Shown here one piece after another: positions 51,412-59,142 of a stretch of 64,000 nt of DNA (position 1 is its first letter; each line of letters begins with the position of its first letter). A model generated the notes under the pieces. It searched no databases and had not been told where the DNA came from. It saw only the letters and a program-made list of their open reading frames with translations. The position numbers and the translations under genes were made by a program. The stretch comes from Holophagales bacterium (GTDB lineage: Bacteria > Acidobacteriota > Thermoanaerobaculia > UBA5066): assembly GCA_016719485.1 (NCBI GenBank), contig JADJZB010000023.1, positions 62,001 to 126,000 on the forward strand. Direction: 5' to 3'.

Positions 51412-53178
51412 TCACCCTTTCGTCGCCGGCGCCTCCTGGAGCCTCGGGCGGCGGGAGTGAAAGTCGGTCGCCCTCTGGAACAGGTCGGCCACCGCGAGCA
51501 GGTCGCTCTCGCCCCGGAGCTTCCCGGTGAAGGTGATGCTCGTCGGCGTCCCGTCCGCCGTCCTGAAGCCGTTCGGCAGGACGACGCACGGGTGCCCCGT
51601 CAGGTTCGTCATGAGGAGCGAGCTGCCACCGTACGTCGGCGCCACGAACAGGTCGACGCCCGACAGGCTCTCGTCCATCTCGCGCATCAGAAGGGTCCGC
51701 GCCCGCTGGGCGCTCAGGTAGTCGACGGCCGAAATGAGCCGTCCCTGGCGGAAGACGTTCGGCCAGGCGTCCGCCGTCTGCCGCACCATGGTCTTCACGC
51801 GGCCGTCGCGCACGAGCGCGTCGAACGCGGTCGCCGCCTCGGCCGTCAGGATGAGCGAGAGAGGGCCGGCCGGGGTCTTCGACGGGAGCTTCAGCGGGAC
51901 GAGCCTCGCCCCGAGCTGCCGGAGGACGTCGAGGCTCCGCCGGTCGATCTGCCGCCATTCCGCGGCGCGCGCCTTCTCCGCGTCCGTTTTCGCGTTCTTC
52001 CCCCGCTCCTCCTCGAAAAGCTCCTCCACGTATCCGATCGTCAGGTCCGAGAGGCTCCGGCGCGGCGGCCACGCGAACGGGCCGTCCGCCGAGTACGGGT
52101 CGAGGGCGTCCTTCCCCTCGATCGCCGAGAAGACGAGGGCGCAGTCCTCGGCCGACCGGGCGATCGGGCCGACCTTGTCCATCGTCCAGGCGAGCGCCAT
52201 CACGCCGTGCCGGCTGACGCGCCCGAAGGTCGGGCGCAGGCCGGTGACGCCGCAGCGCGTGCAGGGAGAGACGATGCTCCCGAGCGTCTCCGTCCCGATG
52301 GCGAAACCGACGAGGCCGGCCGCCGTCGCCGACGCCGAGCCCGCCGACGAGCCGCTCGAGCCCTGGTCGAGCTTCCACGGGTTCTTCGTCGTCCCGCCGA
52401 ACCAGACGTCGCCCCAGGCCAGCTCGCCGACCGCGGTCTTGGCGACGAGGACGGCGCCCGCTTCCTCGAGCCTGCGGTAGACCGTCGCGGTCTCGGGCCT
52501 CGTCTGGTCCTTGAACGGCACGGAGCCCCAGGTCGTCCTGGTGCCGGGGACGGCGATCAGGTCCTTCGCGCCCCACGGGATGCCGTGGAGGGGGCCGCGG
52601 TCCTTCCCCGCGGCGAGCTCCTCGTCGGCCCGCTTCGCCTGCGCCAGCGCGAGCTCCGACGTCACGGTCACGGCGCACGAGAGGACCGGGTCGTACTTCG
52701 CGAGCCGTGCGAGGTAGAGCTTCGTCAGCTCCGTCGCGGAGATCCTTTTCGCGCGCAGGAGCCGGCCGAGATCGCGGACGGTGGAGAACGCGAGCTCGTC
52801 GTCCGAGGCCGGTCTCGTGGCGGGGCGTTCCCGGCGGGGGGCCGGCGCGGAGGTGTCCGGCACCGGCTTGGGCGCGCCCGGGTTCGGCCCGAACGTGAAC
52901 GCGGGGGGGACGGCGTTGTCGAGGACGACCTCGCGCAGCGCCGCGATCCCCTCGGCGGTCTCGTTCAGGTCCTCGAGCATGAGGGCCCGCTCCTCGTCGG
53001 AGAACGCCACGCCCGAGACCCACTCCGCCTGCTTCACCATCTCGGCGGTCACCTTCGTCCCGCCCGCCGCGAGCGCCGAGAGCGCCCGACCGAAGACGGC
53101 CGCTCCCGCGCCCGCCCCCGCGAGCAGCCCCACGAGCCGGCGCCGGCCCTGGTCCACGTTCCGAACGGACTCTGCCAT
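51412..53178 (-). CDS. amidase signature family protein, probably exported, 588 aa
   Basis: The amidase signature has its full Ser-cisSer-Lys triad: the Lys in WGAKDLI (near residue 206), and GSSGSSAGSASA (near 281) for the Ser residues. The first 40 residues have GRRRLVGLLAGAGAGAAVFG, which fits a Tat or long Sec signal, and a 110-residue linker region rich in Pro precedes the catalytic domain. Substrates in this family range from peptide amides to aryl and fatty amides; none can be chosen here. It is not the GatA subunit of tRNA amidotransferase, because it has a signal and no gatC/gatB neighbours. The ATG at 53178 was preferred to a GTG 11 codons upstream, since it has GGGGGAA and begins just before the signal. 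Confidence 0.8.
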   Translation of the reverse strand: MAESVRNVDQGRRRLVGLLAGAGAGAAVFGRALSALAAGGTKVTAEMVKQAEWVSGVAFSDEERALMLEDLNETAEGIAALREVVLDNAVPPAFTFGPNPGAPKPVPDTSAPAPRRERPATRPASDDELAFSTVRDLGRLLRAKRISATELTKLYLARLAKYDPVLSCAVTVTSELALAQAKRADEELAAGKDRGPLHGIPWGAKDLIAVPGTRTTWGSVPFKDQTRPETATVYRRLEEAGAVLVAKTAVGELAWGDVWFGGTTKNPWKLDQGSSGSSAGSASATAAGLVGFAIGTETLGSIVSPCTRCGVTGLRPTFGRVSRHGVMALAWTMDKVGPIARSAEDCALVFSAIEGKDALDPYSADGPFAWPPRRSLSDLTIGYVEELFEEERGKNAKTDAEKARAAEWRQIDRRSLDVLRQLGARLVPLKLPSKTPAGPLSLILTAEAATAFDALVRDGRVKTMVRQTADAWPNVFRQGRLISAVDYLSAQRARTLLMREMDESLSGVDLFVAPTYGGSSLLMTNLTGHPCVVLPNGFRTADGTPTSITFTGKLRGESDLLAVADLFQRATDFHSRRPRLQEAPATKG

Positions 53179-53323
53179 GCGTTCCCCCCAAGCGTTTTCC
53201 GCACGTTCCACGGATCCGATGCTAAATTACACGGGCTCTCGCCGCTCACACGCCTCCGGTCGCGCGTAGATGATGAGGGGCGCGCCCGGGAACGTCGCAG
53301 CCCGAGGCAGAACAGGAGTACCA

Positions 53324-53740
53324 ATGCTCAAGGAATTCAAGGAATTCGCGATCAAGGGAAACGTGATCGACATGGCCGTCGGCGTCGTCATCGGCGGGGC
53401 GTTCGGCAAGATCGTGAACAGCCTCGTCGCGGACATCATCATGCCGCCCATCGGACTGCTTCTCGGAAAGGTCGACTTCGCGAACCTGTTCCTGAACCTC
53501 TCGGGGACGCCGGTCGCCTCACTCGCCGACGCGAAGGCGAAAGGGCTCGCGACGCTGAACTACGGCGTCTTCATCAACACCGCGTTCGAGTTCTTCATCA
53601 TCGCCTTCGCGATCTTCATGGTCATCAAGCAGATCAACAGGCTGAAGCGCGAGGCGCCCGCTGCCCCGGCCGCCCCGCCCGAGCCCTCGAACGAGGAGAA
53701 GCTCCTCGTCGAGATCCGCGACCTCCTGAAGAAGCAGTGA
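53324..53740 (+). CDS. mscL: large-conductance mechanosensitive channel MscL, 138 aa
   Basis: This is a pentameric safety valve that opens under membrane tension after hypo-osmotic shock. EFKEFAIKGNVIDMAVGVVIGGAFGKIVNSLVADIIMPPIG is the canonical N-terminal helix and first membrane segment; the second segment is GVFINTAFEFFIIAFAIFMVIK, and the C-terminal bundle EEKLLVEIRDLLKKQ is present. The length is normal. An AACAGGAG site lies seven bases before the ATG. It is followed after 13 bases by the DUF481 gene. Confidence 0.96.
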   Translation: MLKEFKEFAIKGNVIDMAVGVVIGGAFGKIVNSLVADIIMPPIGLLLGKVDFANLFLNLSGTPVASLADAKAKGLATLNYGVFINTAFEFFIIAFAIFMVIKQINRLKREAPAAPAAPPEPSNEEKLLVEIRDLLKKQ

Positions 53741-53753
53741 AAGGACTCAGGGC

Positions 53754-54491
53754 TTGAAGAAACAGCTCCAGCTCACCCTTCCCCTCGCGGCCCTTCTCGC
53801 CGCCACTCTCAGCGCCACCGCCGCCGACGAACCGAAGCCGGGCTGGCACGGCAGCTTCGGCGCAGGCCTCTCGATGAGCTCCGGCAACAGCGACGCGAAC
53901 AGCTACAACGTCGGCTTCGACCTCAAGTACGACCCGAAGACGAAGAACGTCCTGAAGTTCGGAGGCCTCTACCTCCGGAGCGACGCGGACGGGGAGACGA
54001 CCTCCGACAAGCTCACGGCCTTCGCCCGCGACGAGTACTCCTTCACGGACCGCTTCTTCGTCTACGGAGAAGTCGCCTACCTGAGCGACGCCATCGCCCA
54101 GGTCGACTACATCGTCTCGCCGAACGCCGGCGCCGGCTACAAGCTCGTCAAGACGGACACCGTCACGCTCGAAGCATCCGCCGGCTTCGGCGGCGCGTTC
54201 GAGAAGTTCGAGGGGCAGGACGCCACCTCGAGCGGCGCCTACCGCGCGGGCGAGGCGTTCTCCTGGAAGATCTCGCCCACCGTCTCCTTCACGCAGAAGG
54301 CTTCGGGACTCTGGAAGTCGAACGACACCGGCGACGCCTACTACCACTTCGACGTCGGCTTCACGACCTCCATCTCGAAGATCCTCGAGCTGAAGCTCGC
54401 CTACCTTCTCGACCACAAGACGCGGCCCGCCGTCGTCACGCTCGACAAGACCGACACGGCCTTCATCGCGGCCCTCGTCGCGAAGTTCTAG
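53754..54491 (+). CDS. DUF481-family outer-membrane protein, 245 aa
   Basis: A signal peptide (cleavage after SATAA) and then alternating strands starting WHGSFGAGLSMSSGNSDANSYNVGFDLKYD, the typical DUF481 opening (E. coli YdiY is a member), end in ...FIAALVAKF with a terminal Phe for barrel insertion. The family has no proven function; some members respond to salt or acid. The TTG start at 53754 is needed because no ATG or GTG lies nearby; it follows a CAGGG site. Linkage to mscL hints at an osmotic role. Confidence 0.85.
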   Translation: MKKQLQLTLPLAALLAATLSATAADEPKPGWHGSFGAGLSMSSGNSDANSYNVGFDLKYDPKTKNVLKFGGLYLRSDADGETTSDKLTAFARDEYSFTDRFFVYGEVAYLSDAIAQVDYIVSPNAGAGYKLVKTDTVTLEASAGFGGAFEKFEGQDATSSGAYRAGEAFSWKISPTVSFTQKASGLWKSNDTGDAYYHFDVGFTTSISKILELKLAYLLDHKTRPAVVTLDKTDTAFIAALVAKF

Positions 54492-54526
54492 TCCGCATCG
54501 AGCCCGGATCGGATCGGAACCGGGGG

Positions 54527-54546
54527 CGGAGGTGGCGGCACCTCCG
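54527..54546 (+). terminator. hairpin after mscL-DUF481
   Basis: CGGAGGTG at 54527-54534 pairs with CACCTCCG at 54539-54546 around GCGG. Flanking runs of G and C can add to the stem. It starts 35 bases after the DUF481 stop and has no T tract. Confidence 0.45.
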
Positions 54547-54745
54547 CTCCCCCCCGACGCGCGGCCGCGTCCTTCCAGACTCTCTCTGACGCGGGAGAAG
54601 CCGGGAAACCGCGGGAGCGGGGAAGTTCCAGCTTCACCGTCACGTCGCTTCGACAGGGGGCCGCGTGCGGGGCGGTACGTCTCACGGCCGCCGCTGCGCG
54701 CGCCCGCCTTCCGGGCTCGCTGCGGCCGGGCGGGGGCCCGCGCGA

Positions 54746-54789
54746 CCCCCCCCCCGGGGGGGGGGGGGGGGCCCGCGCCCCCCCCCCCC
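54746..54789. repeat. C10-G16 and C12 homopolymer runs
   Basis: C occupies 54746-54755, G 54756-54771, then CCCGCG, then C 54778-54789. The runs can pair with one another. Lengths of this kind are hard to sequence and should be treated as approximate. Confidence 0.8.
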
Positions 54790-54987
54790 GGCCGGGGCCG
54801 CGGGGGGGCATCGTTCTCAAACACGCGCGCGGGCCTGATCCCCGCCCGCTCCTCGCGAGCTCGAGCGGGTCCCCGTGCGTGCTCGAGGTCGGCTCGCGAG
54901 ACGTACCACCCCACCCGCGGCCGGCGAGCTTCAACCGCGGGTCGCGGGGTCTGGTCTACGCTCTACACTCTGCGCTCGCTATAACAG

Positions 54988-55014
54988 AAAATCAAGACCT
55001 GACCCCATTGACCC
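54988..55014. repeat. fragment resembling a REP/transposon-associated repeat
   Basis: The minus strand reads GGGTCAATGGGGTCAGGTC then TTGATTTT. The core TGGGGTCAGGTCTTGA is one I associate with sequence repeated beside IS200/REP-type (Y1) transposase genes in many bacteria. It is AT-richer than its surroundings. No transposase is present in the window, so it would be a solo remnant. This is recollection and was not searched. Confidence 0.35.
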
Positions 55015-55258
55015 TGGCCGCTGGCCGCGAAACCCCCTTCAGGGTGTTCGCCTTGCCGGGTTCTGAAGCGGGCGGGAGGGGTGTCCCGCGAGCGCCACGT
55101 GAGCACGTGCGGGGCCCCGCACGGCTCCACGAGCAGGCCGCCGGATCAGGCGAGCGCACGTGTCCGACGAGCGAAGCGAGGAGTTTGCGCTCGCCCCGGC
55201 GGCCCGCGCAGTGGGGCCGATGCGGGTCGCGCGCGCGGGCCATGCACGACCCGGGGGC

Positions 55259-55284
55259 GGGGGGGGGGGGGGGGGGGGGGGGGG
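55259..55284. repeat. G26 homopolymer
   Basis: This is an uninterrupted run of 26 G in the intergenic region, preceded by another five G. It could fold into quadruplex DNA, but it may also be an assembly artefact or gap filler. Confidence 0.8.
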
Positions 55285-55428
55285 CCGCGCGAGCTCAGGC
55301 CCCCGGCAGGGCGGGATATCCCTCCCGTCCGCGACTGGTGCGGCACGACGAAGTCGAGGGGCGTCTCTCCGGTCTCCTCTCCTCGTCTGCTGCCGAGGGA
55401 CGGAGACCCGTGCCAGGCGAACAAATGA

Positions 55429-55456
55429 GAACGGGGCCGCTGTCGCGGCCCCGTTC
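55429..55456 (-). terminator. intrinsic terminator of the ompA-like gene
   Basis: GAACGGGGCCGC at 55429-55440 pairs perfectly with GCGGCCCCGTTC at 55445-55456 over a four-base loop. Read on the minus strand it comes about 35 bases after the ompA-like stop and is followed by a T-rich stretch (CTCATTTGTT), the form of a Rho-independent terminator. Confidence 0.8.
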
Positions 55457-55490
55457 GTCGTTGCTGGAAAACCTGTAGAGAGAGCCGGGA

Positions 55491-56924
55491 TTACTTGGCG
55501 GCCGGCTTGGCGGCGGGCTTCGCCGCCTTCTTGGCCGGGCGCTCCGGGGCGACCGTTCCGCCGGGCGTGGCCGTCACGGGGCCCTGGTTCAGGATCAGCT
55601 CGACGCGCCGGTTCTTCGCGCGGCCCTCGGCCGTGGCGTTGTCGCCGACGGGGTTCGCCGGGCCGTAGCCGGCGTGCGTGAGGCGCTCGGCGGCGACGCC
55701 CTGCGCGGCCAGGAAGTCGGCGACCGTGCGGGCGCGCTCGGCTGACAGCTTCATGTTGAGCTCTTCCTTGCCCGACGTGTCCGTGAAGCCCTCGGCGCGG
55801 ACCTGGACCTTCGGGAAGACCGCGAGGATGGCCGAAACCTTGGCCAGGGCGAGCTCGGGGTCCTTCTTGAGGGTGTACTTGTTCACGTCGAACAGGATGT
55901 CGGCCATGTTGACGACGAGACCGCGGGCCGTCTCCTCGACCTGCATGTACTGCCCGACGGCGTCGCGGATGCTGCCCTTCAGCTGCTCCTGCTCGGCCTT
56001 CAGGCGGGCCACCTCGGCCGCCATGCGCGCCTTCTCGGCCTCGGCCGCGGCAGCCTGGGCCTTCGCGGCCTCGAGCTCCTGGCGCTTCCTCTCCTCGGCG
56101 GCACGCACCCTCGCAGCTTCGGCCGCGAGGCGCTCGTCGAGGATCTGCTGGACCTTGAGGCGCACGGCCGTGCCGGAGCTGTCGAGGGCGCGCCTCGAGT
56201 AGTCGACGACGGCCTTGGACGAGCCGCCCTTGACCGAGTTGCGCGCCTGCGCGAGCTGGGTCTTGGCGGTTTCCATCTCCTTGGCGGCGACGGTCTCGGC
56301 CTTCAGCTCGACGGCCAGGTTGTACGCCTTGTCGGCCTGCTGCAGCTCGATCGGCTCCGATCCCTTCGCCGCGTAGGTCAGGTCGGCGATCGACGGGTTG
56401 CCGGGCCGCGTGAACTCCCCGATCATGCTCGAGGTCTCGACCGAGAACTCCTCGCTCTTCGCCTTCGTCGGGTCGACCTTCCCCGACGTGAAGAGGACGA
56501 GCTCGCTCGGAATGACCGTGCCGGGCAGGACGTCGGCCGTCACCATGATCGCGAAGGTCACCTTCCCGGTGCGGAAGCTGCCCTCGCCCGACTTCTTCTC
56601 CCGGACCTGGAGCTCGCCGAGGTTCTCGGGCCGGCCGTCAACGGTGACCGCCCAGACGTTGTAGGTCGTGATGTTCCCGGCGAACATGACCGCGGGCTCC
56701 ATCATCTTCCACGAGAGCTTGACGTCGACCTGCCCCTTCTCCATCCGCATCGTGCCTTCGAGGGTGGCAGCCTTCGGGGCGATCGCGGTCCGGGTGAACG
56801 GAACGGAGATCTTCTTGCCCTCGGGGAAGGTCACCCCGGCGAGCTTGACCTCGGCCGCGGAGGCGGACGTGGCGACGGCGAGAGCAAGGGCGGCGGCCCC
56901 CGCGAGAACGACGGAACGCTTCAT
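55491..56924 (-). CDS. OmpA-family peptidoglycan-binding protein, 477 aa
   Basis: A signal peptide (ending SASAAE) precedes a 170-residue beta-rich domain of unknown type. A DUF4398-like helical part (PSIADLTYAAKGSEPIELQQADKAYNLAVELKAE) and a long coiled coil (about 260-320, EERKRQELEAAKAQAAAAEAEKAR) follow, and an OmpA C-terminal domain (about 330-450) has ILFDVNKYTL, VRAEGFTDTSG, LSAERARTVADFL and NRRVELIL. The Asp and Arg residues that bind diaminopimelate are present (TDTSG; NRR). A repetitive AKKAAKPAAKPAAK tail ends the protein. It should tether the outer membrane to the cell wall. AAGGAG lies nine bases before the ATG. Confidence 0.9.
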   Translation of the reverse strand: MKRSVVLAGAAALALAVATSASAAEVKLAGVTFPEGKKISVPFTRTAIAPKAATLEGTMRMEKGQVDVKLSWKMMEPAVMFAGNITTYNVWAVTVDGRPENLGELQVREKKSGEGSFRTGKVTFAIMVTADVLPGTVIPSELVLFTSGKVDPTKAKSEEFSVETSSMIGEFTRPGNPSIADLTYAAKGSEPIELQQADKAYNLAVELKAETVAAKEMETAKTQLAQARNSVKGGSSKAVVDYSRRALDSSGTAVRLKVQQILDERLAAEAARVRAAEERKRQELEAAKAQAAAAEAEKARMAAEVARLKAEQEQLKGSIRDAVGQYMQVEETARGLVVNMADILFDVNKYTLKKDPELALAKVSAILAVFPKVQVRAEGFTDTSGKEELNMKLSAERARTVADFLAAQGVAAERLTHAGYGPANPVGDNATAEGRAKNRRVELILNQGPVTATPGGTVAPERPAKKAAKPAAKPAAK

Positions 56925-57162
56925 ATGGCAACTCCTTCAAGAAAGCCGGTGACTTTTCGTCATCTGGCGGGTGAACACATTGGCCGTGGCATCTTACTTC
57001 TTCCGGCGTTGGCCGGGGGCGGACGAACTCTTCCCCCGATCACTCCTCCGGCGCCCCGGCTGTGCCCCTTCCCACGGTGCGGGCCGGCCGGGCGAGCCTT
57101 CGCGGGGCTAAGATGCTCCGTTCGCCGCGGGCCTTGCCGCCCGCGAGCGGGAAGGGGGGCCG

Positions 57163-59142
57163 GTGCTTCCAACCCTCGATTACGCTGAGGTGGGCTTCGT
57201 CTGCGGACTGGAGGTCCACCAGCAGCTCCTGACCCCGACGAAGCTCTTCTGCCGCTGCCCGGCGGGGCTCTACACCGAGACCCACGACGGGACGGTCCTC
57301 CGGCACATGCGGCCGACCCTCTCGGAGCTCGGCGAGTACGACGGCACCGCGCTGATGGAGTTCAAGACGAAGAAGAACATCGTCTACCTCCTCAACGTGA
57401 AGAACGTCTGCACCTACGAGATGGACGACACGCCCCCGTTCCTCGTGAACCAGCAGGCGATCGACGTCGCCATCGAGCAGTGCCTGATGCTCGGCTGCGA
57501 CATCGTCGACGAGGTCCACATCGCGCGGAAGCAGTACCTCGACGGCTCGATCCCGACCGGCTTCCAGCGGACGGCCGTCGTCGGCGTGAACGGGAAGATC
57601 CCGTTCCGCGGGCGGACGCTCTCGGTCACCCAGGTGACCGTCGAAGAGGATTCCTGCCGCGAGGTGCGCGACCGGGGGCACTGCATCGTCTGGAGGGCCG
57701 ACCGGCTCGGGATGCCGCTCATCGAGACCGTCACGGGACCCGACCTCCGGACGCCCGAAGAGGTCGAGGAGGCGATCCTCCTCGTCGGGCGCGTCTGCCG
57801 GTCGACGGGGCACGTCCGCACCGGGCTCGGCGCCTCGCGCCAGGACGTGAACGTCTCCGTCCGCGGAGGACGCCGCGTCGAGATCAAGGGGGTCCCGAAG
57901 GCGGGCTGGGCGCCGCGCCTCGTCCACGGAGAGGCGTGGCGGCAGGTGAACCTCCTCAAGCTCCGGGACGAGCTCCACCGCCGCGGCTTCACGGATGCCG
58001 CCTCGCTCCGCGTCGAGTCGCAGGACGTGACGCAGCTCTTCGACGGGACCGAGATCCCGTACCTCAGCCCCGCGGCGTGGGAGCGCTGGGTCGAGACGGA
58101 GAAGATGCGCCCCGGCTTCGAGCTCGGGAAGGGGCCGTACCGGGTCCGCGCGGCGCGCCTCCCGGGCCTCGCCGGGACGCTCTCCTGGCCCACGCAGCCC
58201 GAGCACGTCTTCGCGCACGAGCTCGCGGGGCGGGTCCGCGTCATCGCCGGGCTCGACCAGATCCCGAACCTCCTCCACTCCGAGGCGTGGCCCGACGCGC
58301 GCGGCACCCGCTCCGAGCTCAAGCGCCTCCGCGGGCGCCTGCGCTGCGGCCCGGACGACGCGATCGTCGTCGTCTGGGGCCCGGAGGAAGACACCGTCAC
58401 CGCCTGCGAGGAGATCCGCCTCCGTTACGTCGACGCGACGCAGGGGGTCCCGAACGAGACCCGGCAGCCGTTCGTCGACGGGTCGACCGACTTCGAGCGG
58501 ATCCTCCCCGGCCCCGACCGGATGTATCCCGACACCGACAGCCCGCCGACGCGCGTCACGCGCGAACGGGTTGCTCGCCTGAAGGCAACGCTGGCCGAGC
58601 GCCCCTGGGATCGCGAGAGACGCTACACCGCCGTGGGCGTCCCTGTGTCGACGGCGCACTTCCTGATCCGCCGCGGCGGCGCCGCCCTCGTCGATCGCCT
58701 CGCACAGGAGACGGGCGCACCGGTTCGCGACGTCGCGTTCCTCTTCGGCGAGAGGCTGAAGGGGCTGCGCCGGGCCTCCGTCCCCGTCGACGCCATCGGG
58801 GAGGAACGCTGGGCCGAGCTGCTGCGCGCCTTCGTGGAGACGCCCGTCCTGAAGCAGGCGTGGGAGCTCATCGTCCTCGCCGTCGCGGCCCAGCCGGCGC
58901 GCCCCGTGGGCGCCCTCCTCGCCGAGCGGGCCCTCGGGAAGGAACCCCCTGCCTGGCGCGCGGGGATTCCCGCGGCCTTCGCCGCCGCCGCGGAAAAGGC
59001 GTACCGGAAGGACGACGCGGACCTCGTCCGCCGCCTCGCCTTCGCGGGACTCATGCCGGGCCTCCTCGGCCGGGTCCCGGCCGCGGTGGTCGAGGCCGCC
59101 GTCACCTCCGCTGCCGCCAGGGGACCGGAGGTGCGCGCGTGA
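57163..59142 (+). CDS. gatE: glutamyl-tRNA(Gln) amidotransferase subunit E, 659 aa
   Basis: GatE binds Glu-tRNA(Gln), activates the glutamate and accepts ammonia from GatD to give Gln-tRNA(Gln). GFVCGLEVHQQLLTPTKLFC is the GatB/GatE opening with two metal-binding Cys (LFCRC). DGSIPTGFQRT, the SVTQVTVEEDSCRE segment and ETVTGPDLRTPEEVEE follow; VRTGLGASRQDVNVSVRGGRRVEIKGVPK is the E-type wording. A GAD (AspRS-like) insertion of about 120 residues (about 270-400), absent from GatB, is present, and a YqeY-like tail ends the protein. The length fits archaeal GatE (about 620-640) and not GatB (about 480). GatDE is regarded as an archaeal system, so this is unusual. The GTG start has AAGGGGGG upstream, and the stop overlaps gatD. 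Confidence 0.88.
   Translation: MLPTLDYAEVGFVCGLEVHQQLLTPTKLFCRCPAGLYTETHDGTVLRHMRPTLSELGEYDGTALMEFKTKKNIVYLLNVKNVCTYEMDDTPPFLVNQQAIDVAIEQCLMLGCDIVDEVHIARKQYLDGSIPTGFQRTAVVGVNGKIPFRGRTLSVTQVTVEEDSCREVRDRGHCIVWRADRLGMPLIETVTGPDLRTPEEVEEAILLVGRVCRSTGHVRTGLGASRQDVNVSVRGGRRVEIKGVPKAGWAPRLVHGEAWRQVNLLKLRDELHRRGFTDAASLRVESQDVTQLFDGTEIPYLSPAAWERWVETEKMRPGFELGKGPYRVRAARLPGLAGTLSWPTQPEHVFAHELAGRVRVIAGLDQIPNLLHSEAWPDARGTRSELKRLRGRLRCGPDDAIVVVWGPEEDTVTACEEIRLRYVDATQGVPNETRQPFVDGSTDFERILPGPDRMYPDTDSPPTRVTRERVARLKATLAERPWDRERRYTAVGVPVSTAHFLIRRGGAALVDRLAQETGAPVRDVAFLFGERLKGLRRASVPVDAIGEERWAELLRAFVETPVLKQAWELIVLAVAAQPARPVGALLAERALGKEPPAWRAGIPAAFAAAAEKAYRKDDADLVRRLAFAGLMPGLLGRVPAAVVEAAVTSAAARGPEVRA

Larger units (their letters stand above)
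54547..55428. other. gene-free region of about 0.9 kb, low-complexity and suspect
   Basis: I see no credible gene here. Open frames are short, Arg/Pro-rich and lack signals. The region contains C10-G16 and C12 runs near 54746-54789, a G26 run at 55259-55284, several short inverted copies of CTCGCGAG-like sequence around 54854-54902, and a stretch at 54988-55014 that looks foreign. Composition is uneven compared with the flanks. It may hold a decayed mobile element, or it may be a poorly assembled joint. Confidence 0.5.

Noticed and set aside
51412..53178. Amidase considered as GatA
   Set aside because: It has an N-terminal signal and a long linker and is not with gatB/gatC; the amidase signature alone is not specific.
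57163..59142. gatE considered as gatB
   Set aside because: The length (659), the GAD insertion and the adjacent asparaginase-like gatD all fit GatE; no gatA or gatC is adjacent.
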